DNA from: Papaver somniferum
Lineage: Eukaryota; Streptophyta; Magnoliopsida; Ranunculales; Papaveraceae
DNA length: 64,000 bases
Assembly (NCBI RefSeq): GCF_003573695.1
Contig: NC_039363.1
Span: 127,951,302-128,015,301, forward strand
Reading direction: 5' to 3'
In this document: in pieces, positions 11,953 to 22,885 of the stretch
How the letters are laid out: the number at the start of each line of letters is the position of its first letter
How positions within the stretch are numbered: position 1 is the stretch's first letter
Translations under genes and position numbers: made by a program
Notes under the pieces: generated by a model
Databases searched by the model: none
The model's input: the letters and a program-made list of their open reading frames with translations, nothing else
What the model was told of the DNA's origin: nothing

Positions 11953-12315
11953 ATGAATATGCACTTGTATCAACCAAGTTTAATTTACGTATCACCACGA
12001 TTTGATGGCACTAATTACTTATGGTGGAAAATATTTATGCGCTCCTTCTTACAAGCCCGTGACTTTCAAACATGGATACTTGTTGTAAAGGGGTATGTTC
12101 CTCGAACAGTTCACGAATGCGAGAATACTGTTGCAAAAGACATAACTACATATAACGAAATTGAAATCAGTGTTGCAAAGCATAATTATGATATGTTGAA
12201 TGCTATTACACATGCCATAAGCCAAGATCCCCAACATCACCTGACAACGTGTGAAACTTCGAAAGAAGCTTGGGATATCTTGCAGACCGTATTTGAAGAG
12301 AACACCCATAGATAA
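11953..12315 (+). pseudogene. Copia gag, N-terminal part
   Basis: A 120-codon open stretch with RFDGTNYLWWKIFMRSFLQA, the sugar-cane-retrotransposon-like gag motif of plant copia elements, then the AITHAISQDPQHHLTTCETS and KEAWDILQTVFEENT region (UBN2-type gag fold). Start M at 11953 is 57 bases after the primer site. A TAA at 12313-12315 ends the frame, and the gag continues in other frames. Gag would form the virus-like particle. Confidence 0.85.
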
Positions 12316-12879
12316 AGAAGAAAGGCCAAAACCTAGCATTTGACTGGATAACCATTGTATGTTTGATAATCAAACCTTTGATGAGTTTACCCAAAGACTC
12401 TCTCAGATAGTTAACTCATCATATTCGTTAGGAAGAACTATTCCAGAGAAATGTATTGTGTGCAAAATTCTCAGATCTCTACCATCAAGATACGAGTCTA
12501 AAAAACATGTCATAGAAGAAGCAAACGATCTTTTAAAACTTCCCAGAAACACCCTCGTTAAAAAGTTAAAGATCTTTTAATGAACATCGGTCTGAAAAAT
12601 AAGTGATTTCTCTTAAAGCTGCAGACAATATCGAAACCTCTGAGGATAAATCTGGTTTTCCAGATATTAAGAATGATACTCCACGACAATTTTGAAAATT
12701 TTTGAGAAACAAGAAAAAGAGATTTTCTAAAGATACAACATCTCCTGATGATGTTGTCCAATGATTCAACTTTCGTGGTTTCAGGAAATTGTCTTCCGTA
12801 TGCCTTAGCAGGGATCATGGACAACCAGCATTATCAATGCTCCTAACTCTTGATGATATGCCCGAAGATTATGCAGAGT
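12316..12879 (+). pseudogene. Copia gag, C-terminal part, truncated
   Basis: The frame at 12359-12580 reads FDNQTFDEFTQRLSQIVNSS and CKILRSLPSRYESKKHVIEE, typical of the second half of plant copia gag. After 12600 remnants of a zinc-knuckle region (NFRGFRKLSSVCLSRDHGQ) are visible with stops. The sequence is cut at 12879 by the LTR of family D. Confidence 0.8.
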
Positions 12880-13083
12880 TGTTGATGGTGGTTTTTAGCT
12901 TAGGGTTAAAATCATAAAACCTTACATATGACATGACGCCACTAGGACCACTAGCGCATTAATTGAATCATACAACACGCCTACGTAAGAATTACCAGGG
13001 TACCTTTTTTTTTACATATATATATGTCATGTTCCACGGTAGAACCCTTAGTATTGACCGACATCACCTTCGTATACCAAACC

Positions 13084-13560
13084 CTAAATTCTTACACCAC
13101 CGTGCCAATGGCAAACCATGCCATCCACGTCTCCGCGCCAAGGCATGCCAACCATTCCAGCTGCACCACTGTGCCAATGGCAAACCATGCCAGCCACGTC
13201 TCCGTGCCAAGGCATGCCAACCATGCCAGCCGCATGTGCCAATGGCATGTCGTGCCAGACACATCTTCGCGCCAAGGCATGCCAACCATGCTAGCCGCAC
13301 CACCGTGCCAATGGAAAACCATGCCAGCCACGTCTCCGCGCCAAAGCATGCCAACCATGCCAGCCACGCCATCGTGCCAATGGCAAGCCGTGCCAGCCAT
13401 ATCTCCGCACCAAGGCATGTCAACCATGCCAGCCGCACCACCGTTCCAATGGAAAACCATTCCATCCACGTCTCCGCACCAAGGAAGGCCAACCATGTCA
13501 GCCACGCCACCGTGCCAATGGCAAACCATGCCATCCACGATTCCATGCCAAAGCCATGCC
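13084..13560 (+). repeat. 68-bp tandem array in family D LTR
   Basis: About seven units, each with GTGCCAATGG followed by AACCATGCCA and GCCAAGGCATGCCAACC. Unit starts recur near 13098, 13168, 13228, 13304, 13372, 13440 and 13508. Because 68 is not a multiple of three, all frames on both strands stay open and give long, low-complexity predicted proteins that I do not accept as genes. Confidence 0.9.
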
Positions 13561-15420
13561 GGCCCCGCTACATGACCCTGGATGCCAAAACGAAAGGTTG
13601 CAACAATCAACGACCCCCTTTCCATCTGAGATGAAGATCTTAGCCGTCCAAGGTCGCCAGCCAACGCATGGTAACCTTTGGCCCAACACCAAAACCCTAG
13701 ATTTGGCCACGCCTAAACCGCGCAAAGGCATGCCAACCATGCCACATGTGCCAATGACATGCCGTGCCAGCCACCTTACCGCTCCTAAACCATACCAAGC
13801 CGGCATTCCCTTCGCGGCTACCAAAACGAAGGCGTGCGATGATCAACGACCACCCTTCCATCTTAGATGCAAACCTTATCCGTCCAAGGTCTCCAAACAA
13901 CGGATGGTAACCTTTGTCCCAACGCCAAAACCCTAGTTTGGCCGCGCCTAAATCACGCAAAGGCATGCCGACCATGCCACATGTGCCAATGGCATGCCGC
14001 GTCATCCACCTTGTCGCGCCTAAGCCATGCCATGCCGGCCTTCCTTTCACGGCTGCCAAAACGAAGGCGTGCGACAATCAACGACTACCCTTCCATCTTA
14101 GATGCAAATCTCAGCCGTCCAAGGTCACCAACCAACGCATGGTAACCTTTGGCCCAACTCCAAAACCCTAGTTTGGCCGCGCCCAAACCACGCCAAGGCA
14201 TGCCGACCATGCCACATGTGTCAATGGCATTCCGTTCCATCCACCTTGCCGCGCCTAATCCATGCCATGCCGGCCTTCCCTTCACGGCTGCCAAAACGAA
14301 GGTGTGCGACAATCAACGGCCACCCTTCCATCTTAGATGAAAATCTCAGCCGTCCAAGGTCACCAACCAAAACATGGTAACCTTTGTCCCAACGCCAAAA
14401 CCCTAGTTTTGGTTACGCCCAAACCGCGCCAAGGCATGCCGGCCATGCCACATGTGCTAATGGAATGCTAGCCACCTTACCGCGCCATACCATTCCATCA
14501 TTCCCTATGCGGTTACCAAAACAAAGGATTGCGACGATCAACGACCATCCTTCCATCTAAGATGCAAATCTTAGCTGTTCAAGGTCGCCAACCAACGCAT
14601 GGTAACCTTTGGTCCAAAACCCTAGTTTTGGTCATGCCCAAACCGCGCCAAGGCATGCCGGCCATGCCACATGTACCAATGGCATGCCAGCCACCTTGCC
14701 GTGCCATACCATGCTGGCCTTCCCTATGCGGTTACCAAAACAAAGGATTGCGACGATCAACGACCATCCTTCCATCTAAGATGAAAATCTTAGCTGTCCA
14801 AGGTCGCCAACCAACGCATGGTAACCTTTGGACCAAAACCCTAGTTTTGGTCACGCCCAAACCGCGCCAAGGCATGCCGGCCATGCCACATGTACCAATG
14901 GCATGCCAGCCACCTTGCCGCGCCATACCATGCCGGCCTTCCCTATGCGGTTACCAAAACAAAGGCTGGCGACGATCAACGGCCATCCTTCCATCTAAGA
15001 TGCAAATCTTAGCCGTCCAAGGTCGCCAACCAATGCATGATAACCTTTGTCCCAACGCCAAAACCTTTGTTTTGTCCATGACCAAACCGCGCCAAGGCAT
15101 GCCAGCCATGCCACATGTTCCAATGGCATGCCAACCACCTTGTCGCGCCATACCATGCCGGCCTTTCCTATGCGGCTACCAAAACAAAGTCTTGCGAAGA
15201 TCAACAACCACTTTTCCATATAAGATGCAGATCTTAGCCGTCCAAGGTTACCAGCTAACGCATGGCAACCTTTGGCCCGACGCTAAGCCCTAGTTTGGTC
15301 GCGCCCAAACAAAACCAAAACCCTAACTTTTGGAAGCATCTAAACTAGGCCATATTAAATCCGTACCGGCCATGCTTTCATGCCACTGGCTACCAAACGA
15401 AGGGTTGCAATAATCAACGG
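13560..15420 (+). repeat. About 230-bp tandem array in family D LTR
   Basis: About nine copies of a 215-240-bp unit. Landmarks in each are CCTTCCATCTTAGATG, CCGTCCAAGGTCGCC, TAACCTTTGGCCCAACG and AAGGCATGCCGACCATGCC, recurring near 13838, 14083, 14310, 14539, 14754, 14972 and 15199. The unit is rich in GC and CpG. Predicted proteins on both strands are shadows of the repeat. Confidence 0.9.
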
Positions 15421-15534
15421 CTACCCTTCCTCTCAAGATGCAAAATCTCGACCGTCGAATGTCACCACCGAGCCGGCAAGTCTCCCAAGCTCAACTTGTC
15501 GAACAACAACATGCTACATGTTTTCCATGAAAAC

Positions 15535-15625
15535 ACTCGAGACATCAACACATGTCACAAACTGGGGGATGCTCATTGGATATTGGTTTGGCGGTTTACA
15601 GCATGTGGCGTACACTACGCCCGTT
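15535..15625 (+). promoter_or_regulatory. Conserved LTR box (family D 5' LTR)
   Basis: The stretch with GAGACATCAAC, GTCACAAACTGGGGGAT and GGCGGTTTACAGC is found at the same place in the LTRs of families B, C and D. It lies 258 bp before the TATA box at 15793. Conservation across families otherwise very different in this part of the LTR suggests a regulatory role; this is inference. Confidence 0.55.
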
Positions 15626-15792
15626 ATAAGACAGTGTCATAAGGATGAGGCGGTTAGTAAACACAAGGAGTAATGGTGAAACGCTTTCTTTTATGGAACA
15701 TCAATTCCAGGCGTTACCGGTTACCACCTCCTCCCATTTACTCATCCGTTTTCCATTTCTTACGAGACCAGAGTACGTTTCACTTCGACTTG

Positions 15793-15801
15793 TATAAATA
15801 G
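15793..15801 (+). promoter_or_regulatory. TATA box of family D 5' LTR
   Basis: TATAAATAG, with the same context (GACTTGTATAAATAG) as in the LTRs at 22485 and 28495. It would set the U3/R boundary about 30 bp downstream. Confidence 0.75.
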
Positions 15802-15997
15802 GTCTTACCTATTTCCACCGAACAACAAGTTCAGGTCAGGAGGATACAACACTCAGAAAATATTTGCTAGATTTCCATATGTTAGCTTCCCACTTTCTGA
15901 TACAAGTCGTGAAACAACTACTCTTCCAGAATCAACTATTCTGGTCTCAACACTCTCTTCGCTTCCCTCCCCAAAACCAACCCTTCTCCTTCACTTT

Positions 15998-17125
15998 CAA
16001 AATAAAATGTCAACTTTCAATCCTCGATCTCATATTTCGACCCAGACGTCAGGACGGTAGAATCCAAACGACCCGCCCAGGGATCGACAGCTCAGTTACC
16101 ACACGGCCCGGTTACCAGTCATGACACGACAAGGGATGACTGAGGACTTTCTACAGTCACGGCGGTGCTTGCCACAAAACTCGGACTTACACTCGGGAGA
16201 TTCCTTTTCATCAGGAGATCCGAAAAACCGAGTAAGTTTTGCTAGACAAAATACATGGTCTACTACTTCAAATCTTCACAGGGGAGATAAAAAAGCGATA
16301 GCCAAATTTTTCCCGTGTTTCATGCTTTCTACTATCGCACAACATTCACAATTCTATGACTTCTCTAGGGTACTCATGCCACTTATATTGATAACCAAAA
16401 AACATCAATATTCTAAAACAGTTCATTCCAAATAATAATCTGAAACCCTCAGGGGTAATACTTGTCTATCAACCCAAAAATCCAGAAAATCAAAACCATA
16501 AACCAAGCACTTTGTTTGCCTTAAAAAAAAACAGTCACCTACCCGTACGTGCCTACTTTGCGTAATAATGGTTACCCGTAACTATTCATGAGGTAGGGGA
16601 CGTTACTACGGTGATATTCGAAGATGAATTGTTTATGACGAAGTGTTTCCACAAGTTTATGAAAGGCATACCCACGACTAGGGTTTACACCAGTTCAGAA
16701 GAACAATATTTTTACAGATTTATGGAAGGCATACCTATGGCTAGGGTTTGCACCAACACAAGAAAATAAAATGAAAGAGAAACGCTGGAGTTCATAGATG
16801 GAATATACTTGCCCACTTTATTGCTACCGCGCTACCGCTAACACCAGGACGTGAGAAAAAAGATACGAGATAAAAAGGAGAGCCAACCCCTTTCATACGC
16901 ATAACACTTTTGGAATTTGAATAAGGAAATGATTTCCTATTTGAGCTACGTATGGAAAGAGGCAACTGGGCCTGCAAGAACAAGCCCGCGCCATTCCAAG
17001 CCAGCGTCGTGCCAAGCCAACAGTCCGCGCCATGCCCAGCTGACAGTATGCGCCATACCAAATCCAAGCCAGCGTCCATGCCAAGAAAACGTCCACACCA
17101 AGCTAGCGCCCATTTCAAGCCGATC
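15998..17125 (+). other. Family D internal region, unrecognised part
   Basis: About 1.1 kb between the truncated LTR and the minisatellite. I recognise no protein. A roughly 64-bp direct repeat (ATGGAAGGCATACC, GGCTAGGGTTTGCACCA) occurs near 16656 and 16718, and 16976-17110 is a degenerate array of CCAAGCCAGCG-like words. Confidence 0.45.
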
Positions 17126-17430
17126 CAGCGCTAACAACTTGCATCTTTTCAGCGCCAACAGCTTGCATCCTTCCAGCGCTAACAACTTGCATCTTTACAG
17201 CAGCTTGCATCTTTCCAGTGCCAGCAGCTTGCATCCTTTCCAGCGCTAACAACTTGCATCTTTCCAGCGCCAGAAGCTTGCATCCTTCCAGCGCTAACAA
17301 CTTGCATCTTCACAGCAGCTTGCATCTTTCTAGCACCAGCAGCTTGCATCCTTTCCAGCATTAACAGCTTGCATCTTTACAGCAGCTTGCATCTTCCCTG
17401 CGCCAGCAGCTTGCATCCTTCCAGCGTTGC
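17126..17430 (+). repeat. Minisatellite of about 24-bp units
   Basis: Thirteen units built around CTTGCATC, alternating AGCGCTAACAACTTGCATC and AGCGCCAGCAGCTTGCATC with a 17-bp short unit (CAGCAGCTTGCATCTTT) at regular spacing, so there is a higher-order repeat. It lies just before the gag remnant of family D. Open frames on both strands are repeat artefacts. Confidence 0.85.
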
Positions 17431-17860
17431 TCTTGAACGCCCAATAGAAGGGAATCAGCAATCTAATTTCATTACACGAAAAGATCAGGACCGACTTCTC
17501 CAAAATCGAAGCAAAGAAAAATCAGCAACCCCTCTGAGTTCACAAAGTCTCTTTTCCCTGTCAGGAGATGCATTATTTCTGGGGACTTCGCCCGCTCATG
17601 CAGTCTATGATGAAACATTTATGTGAGATTCTATATTTCCCCAAGGCACAACGTCAAGGCATATTTGCAGCCCTCAACCGCACTGCATCAGGGAAGCAGT
17701 TGTTTCCAACCAGAGAAGCCGTTCCCAAACCCCAATCTCTCCTGGAAAGCACGATTGCTAGATGGAACTGGGGACTCCTAACCATTGTTTGCTTGAAGGG
17801 TGTCCAGTTTGACAGCACACTGATTAACGCAGCTGATCCGCTTCAACATCCTCCAGCAGC
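17431..17860 (+). pseudogene. Family D gag/protease remnant
   Basis: Short stretches match family B gag: FITRKDQDRLLQNRSKEK (B: FITREDLELLLENHGKDK), LCEILYFPKAQRQGIFAALN with RTASGKQL (B: KLLYLSKVQRRDMFTALNHI), and WNWGLLTIVCLKGVQF (B: WGLLTTVHIKGNEF, the protease entry). The pieces sit in different frames with most of gag missing between them. It is a heavily deleted Tat-type gag with the start of a protease; no catalytic motif survives. Confidence 0.6.
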
Positions 17861-20249
17861 GACTCCGCTTCAACAATCACTCCGACAGCCGCTCCGCTTC
17901 AACGCTCTCTTCAGCAGTCGCTCCGTTTCAGTATTCTCTCCATAAGCTTCTCCAGGATCCGAAGACGAGGATTCAGCGTTCGGATTCTTAAGTTTCAATA
18001 TCTTATCCAACAGCCGAAGATGCTTGAACGACGCTTCTTCCTGTAAAGGGTCGTACCACCACGCTCCCCATGTCAAGGATCATGATCACAGCCAACCAAT
18101 CTTCGTAGTCATGGACAGTTTGCTCGCTTATGCATCCAGCCAATCCGTGGAAGCCCGTACAACTCCAACCAATCCTTTTACTTACATGGATGCCCATACA
18201 ATTCTAACCAACCTACTTTGTTACCACGACAATGTAGTCTCTTCTGATTACATCTGCTACCAAGAATTGTTGCCGCTCATTTGTTGATACTAGCCAGAGC
18301 TTCACCACGGTAACAATCACTACAAAGATGGAAACATGTAAACCATACTTGAGGACTGAGGATATACACGGAATACCTTCATTGTCAAAGCTCAGAAGAC
18401 ACAATCAACCAAAAGGACATAACCACAACAAGGTCATCTACTCTTCAAGGGTGCAGCGCAAGAATATCATCACCTCTCTGTCTAGAAGACGCCTTCAACA
18501 CTTTACAAGGCCGTGGAGGATCTCAAGCCTGCTCAGAGGAAAACAACTTCAGAAACTGAAGAAAAATGCGACTGGGGACTTCTCTTCGCAGTCCATCGGT
18601 GACCATCAAAGACTCATGAGATAACTCCAGAGACGCGGCTGAAACATTTTCTTGAAGAAACAGAAGGAGCCATGATAAACAACATAACTCTCTCATTCGT
18701 ACATCTTCGCTATCCAGAATATTTCGTCCATGCAATATTCTGAGCATCCCAGCGTCACATCCAGAAGAGTACGATAAGCTTGTATCAAATCAAGTGGACG
18801 TGGATTCAACGCGATGCAATGAAAATAGGATACACATGGGGACTACCAACATGAGATGTTTTCACTCCCCTTAACCAGGTTATTTCTGAATTCAACATCA
18901 TCACTGTCGAAGTTTCACGAGCTGCAGGAATTTCTCAACAAGAAGCCGTACATGTACACCGAAGACTTCAAGAGCACGCCACAAAGATACATTCACATAT
19001 TCATCCATGCCATCGGATCAAACCGAATTATAACTGAGGACTTCTTACCACATCTCATTCCATACGATAGTCCAAGATTCAGAACATGGTTCGAAAGATG
19101 TCGCTTGGAAAAAAGTCCTGGAAGACTTGATAGCAGCACATCGGCAACGGAACGTCTCCCTATTTCATACGGGGGGCGCCAGAAGTTTTCGCCCATACAA
19201 GCATTCACAGTACATCATCATCAGGATCAGAAGCTCCAGGCACTGAATAACCTAAAGTCGAGGATGGACCGACACCGCAACCACAATCTCCAAGATTAAC
19301 CCTGACATGATCGTTTCCGAGTATATATTCCATCCATCCGTCCCAAGAATGCAATGAAGTTTGGTAAATTTTGAAATCCACTGGAGAGACATTGCAGACG
19401 AAAGCGCGGATATAAACGAACAAAAGAAAACAGAAGAAGGTCAATACCTATTTTCATACGGACGGAGTTTCTAGAGTTATTTCTTTCTCCATGAACGGGA
19501 ACAGATGACTCGGCGCGACTATGCTACCCGGGCCCGCAACATCCCTCCTGAATTATTCCTCAGTTTCACTGTCGGGCCGTTTTCACCTCCTAAACGAGCT
19601 CAAAACCTAAATATTCCGGCGTAAGGAGATAGGAAATTCTTTTCCGGTCAGATGGAGGGGAGGACCGTTAAAATCCGAGTTTGTACGAGAGTTCTACAAC
19701 GATTTTAGTAAGGAGCGCTAATTAGGGTTTCGGCATCCCAAACCCTGATTTCGAAAAAGTTGCCAGGCGCCATCACTACCATTTGATAACCGAAATTCTA
19801 GCATCCTTACCATCGTTTGGTAGCCGAAGTTCTGAAACCAGTTTACACCATTCTGCTGGCTGAAGACAGTTTCCACCATTCCGCTGACCGAAGCCAGTTT
19901 CCCCCATTCCAAGCTGACTAACGCCTGCGGCTCCCATTCCAAGCCGACCAATGCCTGCGACTCCCATTCCAAGCATACAAACACCTGCGGCTCCCATTCC
20001 AAGCCGACAAACGCCTGCGGCTCCCATTCCAAGCCGACAATCTACATCTCACCACTTTACGGTCTAGCCAGCAACACCACAAGTAGAATCTATGCAAGGC
20101 CGCCAACACGAGAATCACAAACTCTCCTTACCTCTCGGAAAAGGTTAGTCGGGTCTTCTTGACCATCTTTTCACGACTTGTCATTTCGATTTTGTCCTAG
20201 CCTGTCACCATCTTATGCTTACCTCGCAACAATGCTCATGTTCCGAGCT
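17861..20249 (+). other. Family D internal region, 3' part
   Basis: No polymerase domain is recognisable. It shares scattered blocks with family C: 18831-19010 resembles 31741-31930 (TGGGGACTACCA, CATCATCACTGTCGAAG, CATCCATGCCATCG). Repeats of CCGCTTCAAC occur at 17835-17930 and resemble the minisatellites in family C. D and C are therefore related non-autonomous families. ORFs at 18856-19299 and elsewhere have no family resemblance. Confidence 0.5.
19902..20045 (+). repeat. 30-bp minisatellite
   Basis: Five units of CCCATTCCAAGCCGACAAAC followed by GCCTGCGGCT. The 30-bp period keeps frames open on the minus strand (repeating SAWNGSRR), which explains the predicted short proteins there. It lies about 200 bp before the polypurine tract. 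Confidence 0.85.
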
Positions 20250-20264
20250 AAGCAGGGGACTTAA
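20250..20264 (+). promoter_or_regulatory. Polypurine tract of family D
   Basis: AAGCAGGGGACTTAA directly precedes the 3' LTR start. The identical word precedes the LTR at 46099, a diverged form precedes 32658, and its complement follows the LTR ending at 53460, so families B, C and D share it. Confidence 0.85.
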
Positions 20265-20483
20265 TGTTGATGGTGGTTTTTAGCTTTGGGTTAAAATCGT
20301 AAAGCCTTACATCTGACATGACGTCACTAGGACCACTAGCGTATTTATTGAACCATTCAACACGCCTACATAAAAATTACCAGGGTACCGTTTTTTTACA
20401 TATATATGTGTCATGTTCCACGGTAGAACCCTTAGTATTGATCGACATCACCTTCGTACACCAAACCCTAAATTCTTACACCA

Positions 20484-22110
20484 CCGTGCCAATGACAAAC
20501 CATGCCATCCACGTCTCAGCGCGAAGGGATGCCAACCATGCCAGCCGCACCACCGTGCCAATGGCAATCAGTGCCAGCCATATCTTCGTGCCAAGCATGT
20601 CAACCATGCCAATGGCAAACCGTGCCAGCCACACCTCCGCGCCAAGGCATGCCAACCATGCCATCCGCACATGCCATGCCATCCACGATTCCATTCCAAA
20701 GGCATGCCGGCCCCGATACATGCCGTTGACTGCCAAAACGAGGGGTTGCAACAATCAACGACCACCCTTCCATTTGAGATGCAGATCTTAGTCGTCCAAG
20801 GTCGCCAGCCAACGCATGGTAACCTTTGGCCCAACGCCAAACCTTAGTTTGGACGCGCCTGAACCACGCCAAGGCATGCCGACCATGCCACATGTGCCAA
20901 TGGCATGCCGTGGCAGCCACCTTTCCGCGCCTAAACCATACCATGCCGGCCTTCCCTTCACGACTACCAAAACGAAGGCGTTTGATGATCAACGGCCAGC
21001 CTTATATCTTAGATGCAAATCTCAACCGTCCAAGGTCACCAACCAACGCAAGATAACCTTTGGCCCAACGCCAAAACCCTAGTTTGGCCGCGCCTAAACC
21101 AATCCAAGGCATGCCGACCATGACACATGTGCGAAAGGCATGCCGCGCCATCCACCTTGCCGCGCCTAAGCCATGCCATGTCGGCCTTCCCTTCACGGCT
21201 TCCAAAACGAAAGCGTGAGACAATCAACGACCACCCATCCATTTAAGATGCAAATCTCAGCAGTCCAAGGTCACTAACCAACACATGGTAACCTTTAGCC
21301 CAACGCCAAAATTCTAGTTTTGGTCGCGCCCAAACCGCGCCATGCATTTCCGGCCATGTCACATGTGCCAATGGCATGCTATCCACCTTGCCGCGCCATA
21401 CCATGCCGGCCTTCCCTATGCGGTTACCAAAACAAAGGCTTGCGACGATCAACGACCATCCTTCCATCTAAGATGAAAATCTTAGCCGTCCAAGGTCGCC
21501 AACCAACGCATGGTAACCTTTGGCCCAAAACCCTAGTTTTGGTCATGCCCAAACTGCGTCAAGGCATGCCGTCCATGCCACATGTGCCAATGGCATGCCA
21601 GCCACCTTGCCGTGCCATACCATGCCGACCTTCACTACGCGGTTACCAAAACAAAGGCTGGCGACGATCAACGGCCATCCTTCCATCTAAGATGCAAATC
21701 TTAGCCATACAATGTCGCCAACAAACTCATGGTAACCTTTGTCCCAACGCCAAAACCTTTGTTTTAGCCACGCCCAAATCGCGCCAAGGTATGCCAGCCA
21801 TGCCATATGTGCCAATGGCATGCCAACCACCCTGCCGCGCCATACCATGCCGACCTTTCCTTTGCGGCTACCAAAACAAAGGCTTGCGAAGATCAACGAC
21901 CACTTTTCCATCTAAGATGAAGATCTTAGCCGTCCAAGGTTACCATCTAACGCATGAAAACCTTTGGCCCGACGCAAAGCCCTAGTTTGGTCGCTCCCAA
22001 ACAAACCCAAAACCCTAAATTTTGACCGCACCTAAACTAGGCCATATTAAAGCCGTACTGGCCATGCTTTCATGTCACTGGCTACCAAATGAAGGGTTAC
22101 AATAATCAAC
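20484..22110 (+). repeat. Tandem arrays in family D 3' LTR
   Basis: The same two repeat types as in the 5' LTR with fewer copies: about three or four 68-bp units, then about seven 230-bp units (CCATC.AAGATG landmarks near 20770, 21008, 21240, 21462, 21686 and 21910). Copy-number change between the two LTRs of one element indicates unequal recombination or slippage after insertion, or that the LTRs come from different copies. Confidence 0.85.
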
Positions 22111-22484
22111 GGCTACCCTTCCTCTCAAGATGCAAAATCTCGACCGTCGAATGTCACCACCGAGCCGGTAAGTCTCCCAAGCTCAACTTGCCGAACAACA
22201 ACATGCTACATGTTTTCCACGAAAACACTCGAGACATCAACACATGTCACAAACTGGGGGATGCTCATTGGGTATTGGTTTGGCGGTTTACAGCGTGTGG
22301 CGTACAATACGCTCGTTATAAGACAGTGTCATAAGGATGAGGCTGTTAGTAAATACAACGAGTAATAGTGAAACGCTTTCTTTTATGGAACATCAATTCC
22401 AGGCGTTACCGGTTACCACCTCCTCCCATTTACTCATCCGTTTTCCATTTCTTACGAGACCAGAGTACGTTTCACTTCGACTTG

Positions 22485-22493
22485 TATAAATAG
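22485..22493 (+). promoter_or_regulatory. TATA box of family D 3' LTR
   Basis: TATAAATAG in the context GACTTGTATAAATAGG, 257 bp after the conserved box at 22228, as in the other LTR copy. Confidence 0.75.
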
Positions 22494-22694
22494 GTCTTAC
22501 CTATTTCCACCGAACAACAAGTTCAGGTCAGGAGGATACAACACTCAGAAAATATTTGCTAGCTTTCCATCTGTTAGCTTCCCACTTTCTGATACAAGTC
22601 GTGAAACAACTACTCTTCCAGAATCAACTATTCTGGTCTCAACACTCTCTTCGCTTCCCTCCCCTAAACCAACCCTTCTCCTTCACTTTGTGAC

Positions 22695-22885
22695 TAATGT
22701 GTTCTCAAAGTTGTTATAGATAGTGATAAAAGGGTTATTTTAAGACTTGTGAAGGCAATGAATTTTAGACTTAATAAAAATTTAAAAACAAAGAAAACTT
22801 ATTACAAAATTGACTTCAAGATATTAGAAAACAACCAAGACACTGATTTCACTATTACACTTGAATAAATTATGGTAAATCTGTC
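22695..22885 (-). mobile_element. Athila LTR fragment
   Basis: Starts TAATGTG (a worn TGATGTG end) and continues AGACTTAATAAAAAT, AGAAAACTTATTAC, TTGACTTCAAGATATTAG and CAACCAAGACACTG, matching the first 200 bp of the Athila LTR at 6781. It lies exactly where family D LTR breaks off, so it probably inserted there. Its remainder is replaced by copia sequence at about 22886. Confidence 0.75.

Larger units (their letters stand above)
12880..15997 (+). mobile_element. Family D 5' LTR (3' end missing)
   Basis: Starts TGTTGATGGTGGTTTTTAGC, the same start as the LTRs at 20265 and 32658, directly inside copia gag. It aligns with the LTR at 20265-22694 to the shared TCCTTCACTTT end, after which the two differ, so U5 and the primer site are lost here. 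It contains 68-bp and about 230-bp tandem arrays, a conserved box and a TATA box. It is about 700 bp longer than its partner because of repeat copy number. Confidence 0.85.
20265..22694 (+). mobile_element. Family D 3' LTR (truncated)
   Basis: Starts TGTTGATGGTGGTTTTTAGC after the polypurine tract and ends abruptly at CACTTTGTGAC, where family C LTRs go on with about 180 bp more. An Athila LTR end begins at 22695. It carries a short 68-bp array (near 20484-20690), about seven copies of the 230-bp unit (20700-22110), the conserved box at 22228-22320 and TATAAATAG at 22485-22493. Confidence 0.85.

Noticed and set aside
12963..13824. Long overlapping ORFs on both strands (up to 223 codons) rich in His, Ala and Trp
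   Set aside because: They are readings of the 68-bp tandem array, whose period keeps several frames open; the composition is repetitive and matches no family.
14529..15293. 254-codon plus-strand ORF
   Set aside because: It runs through the 230-bp array and repeats itself every unit; the equivalent ORF at 21320-21985 lies in the other LTR for the same reason.
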